This document shows positions 1-5,402 of a stretch of DNA of 5,402 bases, in pieces; position 1 is the first letter of the stretch, and the number at the start of each line of letters is the position of its first letter. The notes beneath the pieces were generated by a model. That model was not told the DNA's origin. It ran no database searches and saw nothing but the letters and a program-made list of their open reading frames with translations. The stretch is taken from assembly GCA_003444615.1 (NCBI GenBank), contig DLUN01000240.1, positions 1 to 5,402 on the forward strand, written 5' to 3'. Position numbers and translations under genes: made by a program. Origin of the DNA: Syntrophomonas sp. GTDB lineage: Bacteria > Bacillota > Syntrophomonadia > Syntrophomonadales > Syntrophomonadaceae.

Positions 1-260
<260 letters not shown>

Positions 261-269
261 ACCAAAAAA

Positions 270-299
270 ATTTTAGCACATCTGTTCTAGTATGTGCAA
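270..299 (-). promoter_or_regulatory. Sigma-A type promoter of tyrS with extended -10
   Basis: On the minus strand the -35 is TTGCAC (299-294), the spacer is 18 bases, and the -10 is TAAAAT (275-270) preceded by TGC, which gives an extended -10 (TGC-TAAAAT). Transcription would start near base 263. That leaves a leader of under 20 bases, almost all of it ribosome binding site. This is a motif-based call. The -35 lies inside the first copy of the 17-bp repeat, and a second TTGCAC occurs in the other copy (316-311), too far from this -10 to replace it. Confidence 0.65.
276..297. promoter_or_regulatory. Inverted repeat GCACAT-N10-ATGTGC, possible operator
   Basis: GCACAT at 276-281 is the exact reverse complement of ATGTGC at 292-297, separated by 10 bases. 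The pair fills the spacer of the tyrS promoter and touches both its -10 and -35 elements, so a bound protein would be expected to block RNA polymerase. The arms are only 6 bp and no regulator family is recognised. Calling it an operator is inference. Confidence 0.35.
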
Positions 300-324
300 T
301 AATGTGATATGTGCAATAATGTGA
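291..324. repeat. Perfect 17-bp tandem duplication
   Basis: TATGTGCAATAATGTGA occurs at 291-307 and again immediately at 308-324, with no mismatch and no spacer. Each unit contains ATGTG twice, 10 bases apart, so ATGTG falls at 292, 302, 309 and 319. The first unit contains the -35 of the tyrS promoter. It may be a simple slippage duplication or a repeated protein-binding site; the sequence alone cannot decide. Confidence 0.9.
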
Positions 325-374
325 CCTATAGAGGCGTAAACGTTAATAGAGCTTGGGGAAGGAAAAGAGTTCCC

Positions 375-404
375 TTCTGTGTAATGTTAACTAAACAGTA
401 TAAC
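375..404 (+). promoter_or_regulatory. Weak candidate promoter for the penicillin-binding protein gene
   Basis: The best -10-like hexamer upstream of the rightward gene is TATAAC at 399-404 (five of six matches to TATAAT). At 18 bases upstream lies TTCTGT (375-380), a poor -35. Transcription would then start near 411 and give a leader of about 30 bases. An alternative is GTGACC (321-326) with TAATAG (344-349) at 17 bases, which overlaps the 17-bp repeat. Neither is strong, so the true start is uncertain. Confidence 0.3.
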
Positions 405-420
405 TTAGTAACAATGTTTT

Positions 421-427
421 AGGGAGG
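421..427 (+). promoter_or_regulatory. Ribosome binding site of the penicillin-binding protein gene, long spacing
   Basis: AGGGAGG is a strong Shine-Dalgarno sequence, but 12 bases separate it from the ATG at 440, more than the usual 5-9. The ATG is still the only sensible start nearby, because an in-frame TGA lies at 434-436. A TTG at 433-435, 5 bases from the site, is in another frame and reaches a stop after six codons. Confidence 0.75.
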
Positions 428-439
428 CATCATTGAAGT

Positions 440-2860
440 ATGGCCAAGAATAATACTACGTACTCCAGGCAAAGCCAATCCTCCTTCTGGAAGCGTTTGG
501 TTAAGGTAGCTGTGCTTTTAGCCCTGATAGGTGCCGGGTGTATGGTAGGTGTTTTAGTATATGCTGCTACTAGTTTGCCGGTCTGGGATCCTCAGCAACT
601 AACTGGAGATAAAACAACCTTAATATATGATGATGCAGGCAATATGATTACCGGCTTGCATGCAGGAGAAAACCGAACAGAAATCACCTTAGACAAAATC
701 CCCCAGGATTTAATTAATGCTTTCATAGCTACCGAAGATGAAGACTTTTATGAGCATCATGGAGTAAACTTTAAGGGCATTGCCCGAGCTGTATACACTA
801 ACTTAACTTCCGGTGATCTTACCGGCCAGGGAGCTAGTACTATTACCCAACAGTTAGCACGAAACGCCTTTCTCAGTTTTGATAAACAGTGGGAAAGAAA
901 GGTTAAGGAGATAATTCTAGCCTTTAAGCTGGAATCTAACTACTCTAAAGATGAAATCTTAACCATGTACCTGAATAAGATTAATTTTGGAGCAGGTGCT
1001 TACGGAGTGCAAGCCGCTGCACGCACCTATTTTGGTAAAGACGTTAGTGAATTAACGCTCCCCGAAGCCAGCCTTATAGCGGGTCTTCCCCAAAGTCCCA
1101 ATGCCTACAATCCCTTTCAGTATCTAGAGCGGGCTAAATCCCGACAGCGCCTGGTTTTAGACCGTATGGTAACCTGCGGGTACATTGATAAGGCAACTGC
1201 CGATCAAGCCTATGAAACTCCTCTTGAATTCAATAAGCTACAGGCTACCGATAAACGTTATGGATACTATATTGACGCGGTAATTGAAGAAGCTCGGGCT
1301 ATTTTCAAAGAACACAATATTGAAGGAGACCCGGATGATCTTATTTATCGCTCCGGATTCAAAATCTATACTAATATGGACTCTGAGCTACAGGCTTATG
1401 CCGAAGAGCTATACGCCAATGACGCGAACTTCCCATCGGAAAGTAAAGGCGGACAGCTGCTTCAATCGGCCATGGTTCTAATGGATCACTCCAACGGTCA
1501 AATAAAAGCCATTATGGGAGGCAGAAACTACGAAGCCAGACGGGGTTTTAACCGGGCAACCAGTGCTTACCGCCAGCCAGGATCAGCAATTAAGCCTATT
1601 ACCGTTTACTGTCCAGCACTGGAAAATGGTTTTATGCCTTACTATGTCCTGGACGATTCACCGATTTCTTATAAATCAGGGGACGGTTCGGTATGGAATC
1701 CTCAAAACTATGATGGGCAATACCGGGGACTCATAACTATGCGCACAGCTGTACAGTATTCCATCAATACCTATGCGGTTCAAATGCTGGACCAGGTAGG
1801 CATACGTACTTCTTTTGACTTTGGACGTTCTCTTGGTCTTGAACTGTTGGATACTCCTGGCACAAATGATCTGGGTTTAGCTCCCTTATCTTTAGGTGGC
1901 CTAACCCACGGAGCTACTCCGGTACAAATGGCAGGTGCCTATGGCGCTATTGGTAACGGTGGTATTTATATGAAGCCCCATTTTATTAAGCGAATTGAGG
2001 ATGATAATGGAACGGTAATATATGAATTCGCCAAAGAAGATCAGCGAGTAATGTCTGCCCAAACAGCCTGGCTGATGGGCAATATGATGCGAACAGTGGT
2101 AACATCTGGAACTGGCACCAATGCCCAGGTACCCAATGTTTTTACCGCGGGCAAAACCGGAACTTCAGAAGAGTATAAAGACTCCTGGTTTTGCGGTTTT
2201 ACGCCTGGTTATTCAGTGGCTGTTTGGATGGGTTATGATCAGGAACACACTATGAACTATGTCTACGGTGGAGGTTTTCCGGCTAAGATTTTTAAGAATA
2301 TGCTGCAGAAGGCTCACAGTAAAAACAATCCTGCCCTTAAGGGTATGCCAAGTGACATTGTACAGGTCTCAGTCTGCTCGCGTTCTGGCCTATTGCCAGG
2401 TGATAATTGTCCTCCAGACCAAATCATTACTGAATATGCCAGAGCTGATGCTGTACCAACAGATACTTGCGAAATCCATGAGTACTTGTTAATTTGTCCT
2501 GAATCAGGAAAATTAGCAGGCAGGTACTGTCCCAGTCCGGAAATGCGTCCCGTGGTTATTACCACTGATGGCAGTGCCACTCCGGACAGGATACCTACCG
2601 AGCAATGTGATATTCATACTGGCGGCCCCCTGCAGGGTCTTTTAGACAATGAAGTATGGATATGCATGGATCCGCGTCATAAAGGGGAATTAAAGCGCGC
2701 CCAGACTCCCGGGCCTTTAGAGACCGGAGGCTGCCCACCTGAGTATATGCAAAGGATTACTGTGGAAAAAGATCAGCCTTTACCAAAATGCGATTTGGAC
2801 GACCACCAGACTAAGCGCAAGAAAGCCCGCGATGTGATTGATGACTTACTTGATGATTAA
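440..2860 (+). CDS. Class A penicillin-binding protein (PBP1A family), bifunctional transglycosylase/transpeptidase
   Basis: Membrane-anchored peptidoglycan synthase (ponA/mrcA type): it polymerises lipid II into glycan strands and cross-links stem peptides outside the membrane. A short basic cytoplasmic N-terminus precedes one hydrophobic anchor (about residues 22-43), giving N-in/C-out topology. The GT51 domain (about 60-235) shows EDEDFYEHHG (99-108, catalytic Glu99), GASTITQQ (131-138), RKVKE (153-157) and YLNKINFG (177-184). The transpeptidase domain (about 340-625) shows SAIK (382-385, nucleophile Ser382), SIN (441-443) and KTGTS (572-576). All key residues are present, so both activities are expected. 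After residue 640 comes a cysteine-rich tail with nine cysteines, annotated separately, ending in a charged stretch (KRKK, then DDLLDD). The ATG at 440 follows an in-frame stop at 434-436. At 806 residues it is within the family's normal range. The gene is probably monocistronic: tyrS diverges on one side and a hairpin terminator follows at once. Confidence 0.97.
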   Translation: MAKNNTTYSRQSQSSFWKRLVKVAVLLALIGAGCMVGVLVYAATSLPVWDPQQLTGDKTTLIYDDAGNMITGLHAGENRTEITLDKIPQDLINAFIATEDEDFYEHHGVNFKGIARAVYTNLTSGDLTGQGASTITQQLARNAFLSFDKQWERKVKEIILAFKLESNYSKDEILTMYLNKINFGAGAYGVQAAARTYFGKDVSELTLPEASLIAGLPQSPNAYNPFQYLERAKSRQRLVLDRMVTCGYIDKATADQAYETPLEFNKLQATDKRYGYYIDAVIEEARAIFKEHNIEGDPDDLIYRSGFKIYTNMDSELQAYAEELYANDANFPSESKGGQLLQSAMVLMDHSNGQIKAIMGGRNYEARRGFNRATSAYRQPGSAIKPITVYCPALENGFMPYYVLDDSPISYKSGDGSVWNPQNYDGQYRGLITMRTAVQYSINTYAVQMLDQVGIRTSFDFGRSLGLELLDTPGTNDLGLAPLSLGGLTHGATPVQMAGAYGAIGNGGIYMKPHFIKRIEDDNGTVIYEFAKEDQRVMSAQTAWLMGNMMRTVVTSGTGTNAQVPNVFTAGKTGTSEEYKDSWFCGFTPGYSVAVWMGYDQEHTMNYVYGGGFPAKIFKNMLQKAHSKNNPALKGMPSDIVQVSVCSRSGLLPGDNCPPDQIITEYARADAVPTDTCEIHEYLLICPESGKLAGRYCPSPEMRPVVITTDGSATPDRIPTEQCDIHTGGPLQGLLDNEVWICMDPRHKGELKRAQTPGPLETGGCPPEYMQRITVEKDQPLPKCDLDDHQTKRKKARDVIDDLLDD
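2375..2806 (+). repeat. Three cysteine-triad repeats in the C-terminus of the penicillin-binding protein
   Basis: Residues 646-789 can be read as three related units, each with a pair of cysteines followed by C-[DE]-[IL] and a histidine. Unit 1: CSRSGLLPGDNCP (646-658), then PTDTCEIH (673-680). Unit 2: CPESGKLAGRYCP (686-698), then PTEQCDIH (719-726). Units 1 and 2 share C-x2-SG-x-L-x-G-x2-CP and PT-x2-C-x-IH exactly. Unit 3 is degenerate: Cys742, Cys765 followed by Pro, and Cys784 in PKCDLDDH (782-789). From memory, a single C-x2-SG-x-L-x4-CP...CxxH segment is common at the end of clostridial class A PBPs; its role is not established to my knowledge. Outside the cell the cysteines could form disulfides or bind metal, which is inference. 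Confidence 0.75.
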
Positions 2861-2867
2861 TTAGGAA

Positions 2868-2895
2868 AGCGGCTGTTTTATCTAAGACAGCCGCT
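2868..2895. terminator. Hairpin between convergent genes, probable bidirectional terminator
   Basis: AGCGGCTGT (2868-2876) pairs perfectly with ACAGCCGCT (2887-2895). The stem can extend through a U-G and two U-A pairs to 2879/2884, leaving a four-base loop (2880-2883). It starts 7 bases after the stop of the penicillin-binding protein gene and lies 16 bases beyond the stop of mutS2. The tails are only moderately T-rich: CTATCTTTCTT for rightward transcripts, TTCCTAATT for leftward ones. The stem is therefore convincing, but termination efficiency in each direction is uncertain. Confidence 0.75.
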
Positions 2896-2911
2896 CTATC
2901 TTTCTTGGGCT

Positions 2912-5251
2912 TTATTTTAATTTCACTACCGTTACTCCATAGCCACCTTCTTCTCTGGCCCCATCCTGAAATGAATCTACGTAACGGTGATTTTGCAGGT
3001 AGCTGCGAATAGCCTTGCGCAGTGCACCGGTTCCTTTTCCATGAATTATTCGAACAGAGTCAACCCCGATCAGATTGGCATCTTCCAAGTATTTATCAAT
3101 TTCATGAATAGCTTCGTCAGCTAACCGGCCCCGCACATCAATTTCTTTGGAAATACTCTTCGCCTTTTCCAAAAAACCCTGATTCATTCGATAATAGGCC
3201 TTTTCCTCGGGTGATTGACAGGGCAGTAGCTGGTCCCCTTTAACATTGAGCTTAAGAATACCCACCTGTACGGTGACCTCGCCCTGGGCATTGGGACCTT
3301 CTATAACATAGCCCCGTTGATTGATATTCCTAATTAACACATAGTCACCGGGTTTAATATTGGCCGGTGCCTCTCCGGTTGAGTTATCATCCCAGGGCTG
3401 TTCCACATGCAGTTTTCTTATCCGTTGACGCTTATGTTCTACTTCGTGCCACTTGGGAGGTTTTCCCTTTTCCTTAAGAAGGCTTTTCAACTCTTGAACC
3501 GCCTCATCAGCTTCTCTTTTTACACTTCGCACATAACTGTCAGCTTCACGGCGAGCCCGAGCTAGAATGTCTTCCCTTTGCTGCTCAAAATGCTCCTTTT
3601 CCTCTCTAAACGCCTCTTGTTGTTTGGTCAGTTCCGCCCGCAAGCGTTCCGCCTCCCGGTAGCTCTGTTCAAGAAAATAGGTCTTTTCTTTCAAATCACG
3701 GATCATGTTGCTCAGTTCTCTTTCCTGAACAGGCATCAGACTGCGAGCTTTCTCCACTAGCTGCTTATCTAATCCTAGCCGAGCCGCAATTTCAAAAGCG
3801 TTGCTCTGCCCGGGGGTGCCAATGGTTAACCTATAGGTAGGTTTCAAGCTAACCGGATCGAACTCCACAGAGGCATTTTCCACCCGCTCCGTTTGATAGG
3901 CAAAGTACTTCAATTCACTTTGATGGGTGGTAACCATAACCCGGCATTTTTTGTCCTTAAACTCCTCCAGAATCACCCGTGCCAGAGAAGCTCCCTCAGC
4001 AGGATCAGTGCCAGCACCTAGTTCGTCAATTAAGACTAATGAAGTGGAAGTACACTGGTTCAGTATCTGTATTATATTGCTCATATGAGATGAAAAGGTA
4101 CTTAATGACTGTTCAATGCTTTGCTCATCACCTATATCTACAAACACACTGTTAAATATGGAAACCCGACTGCTTTCCTGGGCGGGTATAAACAGTCCGG
4201 CCATGGTCATCAAAACAAGCAAACCCACTGTTTTAAGCGCTACTGTTTTACCACCCGTATTAGGGCCAGTTATAACCAGAATGTCAAAATCTTTTCCCAG
4301 ATGCACATCAATTGGAACAGCCTGCTCGCCCAATAAGGGGTGACGGGCCCGGTTTAATTCAATAATCCCCGATTCATCCAGTACAGGCCGAAAAGCATTC
4401 ATCTGATAGGCCAGGCGCGCACGAGCAAAAACAAAATCGATTTCGCTGAGAATTCTTTCATTATGCCTCAGTTCCTCCTGGTAAGCTGCTACCTGCAGGC
4501 TGGCTTCCCGAAGTATTTTTTCCATCTCTCTTTTTTCTTCAGCCTGCAGGGAACGAATGCGATTGTTCTGCTCTACCACTGCCATGGGCTCAATAAAAAC
4601 AGTAGCACCACTGGCTGATTCATCATGAACAATACCCCTGACTTCTTGACGGTACTCTTGTTTTACTGGTACTACATAGCGTCCATCCCTCTCCGTTACT
4701 ATGGCATCCTGTAAAACCCGTTGATTATGGCCGGAACGGATAAAGTCCTGAAGATAATCCCTAATTCTGAACCGGAGAGTCTGAATCTGACCGCGGATTT
4801 TTTTTAGCTCAGCAGTAGCATCATCCCTTATTTCGCCCTCTTCATCGATGATGCGATCAATATGTTTTTCCAGCTCTATATCAGTAAATAATTCTGTCAC
4901 CATAACCTGCATGCGGGGGTATTTATCTGTATCAATATCTTGTTTAGCTAGTCGCGAGGCTGATAAAACCCGGTAAATATCCCTCAGTTCAGGCGGTGTT
5001 AATATGCCACCAGCTTTAACCTTATGCAAATAAGGAGTTATAACAGCCAACCCCGACAGATAAGCTGGATCAGCAAAGCGTAACATTTCCATAGCTTCGC
5101 TGGTTTCATCCAACCGCTGTTGTACCAATTGCAAATCGGGGTTGGGTTTTAAGTTCAGGCAGAGGTTCTGACCTCCTTCAAAATAAGCATAACGAGCCAA
5201 TTCTTTGGTAATTTTATTAAATTCGAGCTTGTCTAATGTTTTATGATTCAC
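2912..5251 (-). CDS. mutS2: MutS2 family ATPase with C-terminal Smr domain (RqcU-like)
   Basis: Cytoplasmic MutS-related ATPase without the mismatch-recognition domain. Family members suppress homologous recombination in some bacteria (H. pylori), and in B. subtilis MutS2 (RqcU) acts on collided ribosomes in quality control; which applies here is not visible. The 779 residues match the usual length (B. subtilis about 785). An N-terminal core and clamp region (about 1-300) is largely helical. The ATPase has Walker A GPNTGGKT (329-336), the STFSSHM signature (384-390), Walker B LVLIDE (405-410) and an H-loop TTHQ (441-444). A long charged coiled coil follows (about 510-595), then a KOW/SH3-like segment (about 633-676) starting KPGDYVLI. 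The Smr domain (about 703-779) has IDVRG (704-708) and HGKGTGALR (737-745), the putative nuclease or RNA-binding motifs. The start is GTG (5251-5249), directly after an in-frame TAA; its MNHKTLDKLEFNKI opening fits the family. It abuts the upstream gene, so the two are probably cotranscribed and translationally coupled. Confidence 0.96.
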   Translation of the reverse strand: MNHKTLDKLEFNKITKELARYAYFEGGQNLCLNLKPNPDLQLVQQRLDETSEAMEMLRFADPAYLSGLAVITPYLHKVKAGGILTPPELRDIYRVLSASRLAKQDIDTDKYPRMQVMVTELFTDIELEKHIDRIIDEEGEIRDDATAELKKIRGQIQTLRFRIRDYLQDFIRSGHNQRVLQDAIVTERDGRYVVPVKQEYRQEVRGIVHDESASGATVFIEPMAVVEQNNRIRSLQAEEKREMEKILREASLQVAAYQEELRHNERILSEIDFVFARARLAYQMNAFRPVLDESGIIELNRARHPLLGEQAVPIDVHLGKDFDILVITGPNTGGKTVALKTVGLLVLMTMAGLFIPAQESSRVSIFNSVFVDIGDEQSIEQSLSTFSSHMSNIIQILNQCTSTSLVLIDELGAGTDPAEGASLARVILEEFKDKKCRVMVTTHQSELKYFAYQTERVENASVEFDPVSLKPTYRLTIGTPGQSNAFEIAARLGLDKQLVEKARSLMPVQERELSNMIRDLKEKTYFLEQSYREAERLRAELTKQQEAFREEKEHFEQQREDILARARREADSYVRSVKREADEAVQELKSLLKEKGKPPKWHEVEHKRQRIRKLHVEQPWDDNSTGEAPANIKPGDYVLIRNINQRGYVIEGPNAQGEVTVQVGILKLNVKGDQLLPCQSPEEKAYYRMNQGFLEKAKSISKEIDVRGRLADEAIHEIDKYLEDANLIGVDSVRIIHGKGTGALRKAIRSYLQNHRYVDSFQDGAREEGGYGVTVVKLK

Positions 5252-5402
5252 TTATTCAACCCCACGGTAATAATGACATTTAGTAAAAGGCGAGGGACTA
5301 CAGTGCTCAAGTTGGACCTTTAATCTCTCATTACTCTCTGGGCGGTTGGCAGCAATGTTTTGCAGAGCTCTCTTAAAAATACTAACCACCTGGCTAACCT
5401 GT
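5252..5402 (-). CDS. C-terminal end of an upstream gene, possibly a U32-family peptidase (cut by window edge)
   Basis: The minus strand is open from base 5401 to a TAA at 5254-5252, giving 49 residues. They start QVSQVVSIFKRALQ and end FTKCHYYRGVE. The stop codon is followed without a gap by the GTG start of mutS2, the typical arrangement of an operon. The two other minus-strand frames are a poorer fit: the frame starting at 5402 stops at its third codon. The ending resembles the FT-x-G-HYxRGV-type C-terminus I recall from large clostridial U32 peptidases (DUF3656 type, related to RlhA/YegQ proteins that act in 23S rRNA hydroxylation), and U32 genes often precede mutS2 in Clostridia. Both points are from memory, and no catalytic region lies in the window. 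That a coding sequence ends here is well supported; its identity is tentative. Confidence 0.5.
   Translation of the reverse strand, partial: QVSQVVSIFKRALQNIAANRPESNERLKVQLEHCSPSPFTKCHYYRGVE
5260..5263 (-). promoter_or_regulatory. Weak ribosome binding site of mutS2 inside the upstream gene
   Basis: On the minus strand the sequence before the GTG start reads GTGGGGTTGAATAA. The only Shine-Dalgarno-like stretch is GGGG, 8 bases before the start and within the last codons of the upstream gene. It is much weaker than the AGGGAGG sites of the other two genes here. Together with the GTG start this suggests mutS2 translation depends on ribosomes finishing the upstream gene (inference). Confidence 0.45.

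Noticed and set aside
356..377. Small hairpin options upstream of the penicillin-binding protein gene (GGGAA/TTCCC at 356-360/370-374, or GAAGG/CCTTC at 358-362/373-377)
   Set aside because: The stems are 5 bp with 9-10 base loops and are mutually exclusive, with no T-run; too weak to call a terminator, riboswitch or small RNA.
1284..1481. Plus-strand 65-codon frame overlapping the penicillin-binding protein gene
   Set aside because: It is an out-of-frame shadow with no family resemblance; the main frame has all the catalytic motifs before and after it.
2259..2492. Plus-strand 77-codon frame overlapping the penicillin-binding protein gene
   Set aside because: It is out of frame within a well-supported coding sequence, and its composition is that of a shifted reading frame.
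2314..2580. Minus-strand open frame of 88 codons inside the penicillin-binding protein gene
   Set aside because: It lies wholly within the cysteine-rich tail coding region, shows no recognisable motif, and is best explained as the antisense shadow of the real gene.
3578..3760. Plus-strand 60-codon frame opposite the mutS2 coiled coil
   Set aside because: The Leu/Phe-rich translation is what the antisense of Glu/Lys-rich coiled-coil codons gives; it is not evidence of a membrane peptide.
4116..4343. Two overlapping plus-strand frames (75 and 71 codons) opposite the MutS2 ATPase core
   Set aside because: Both are antisense to the conserved Walker A region; two frames open at once on the same strand point to a composition effect.

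Overview
The window looks like ordinary chromosomal DNA from a low-to-moderate GC Firmicute, most likely an anaerobic member of the Clostridia (Syntrophomonas/Peptococcaceae-like). I infer this from the strong AGGGAGG-type ribosome binding sites, the B. subtilis-like full-length MutS2, a class A penicillin-binding protein with a cysteine-rich tail, and the TyrZ/Thermus-type tyrosyl-tRNA synthetase. The exact genus cannot be read from the sequence.

Layout, left to right: (1) bases 1-246, minus strand, hold the first 82 codons of tyrS, cut by the window edge. (2) Bases 247-439 form a divergent intergenic region with a good tyrS promoter (extended -10), a perfect 17-bp tandem duplication covering its -35 element, an operator-like inverted repeat, and a weaker candidate promoter for the rightward gene. 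(3) Bases 440-2860, plus strand, encode an 806-residue bifunctional class A penicillin-binding protein (PBP1A family) whose C-terminus carries three cysteine-triad repeats. (4) Bases 2861-2911 are a short convergent gap with one strong hairpin that can serve as terminator for both flanking genes. (5) Bases 2912-5251, minus strand, encode complete mutS2. (6) Bases 5252-5402, minus strand, hold the last 49 codons of an upstream gene whose TAA abuts the GTG start of mutS2 with no gap. Its end resembles the C-terminus of large U32-family peptidases.

The genes do not form one pathway. The PBP builds peptidoglycan outside the membrane. MutS2 acts on nucleic acid or collided ribosomes in the cytoplasm and is probably co-transcribed with the upstream U32-like gene. 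tyrS charges tRNA-Tyr and is transcribed away from the PBP gene. I found no mobile element, CRISPR array, tRNA, rRNA or defence system. The points most worth checking are the repeat-bearing tyrS control region that lacks a T-box, and the triplicated cysteine module of the PBP.
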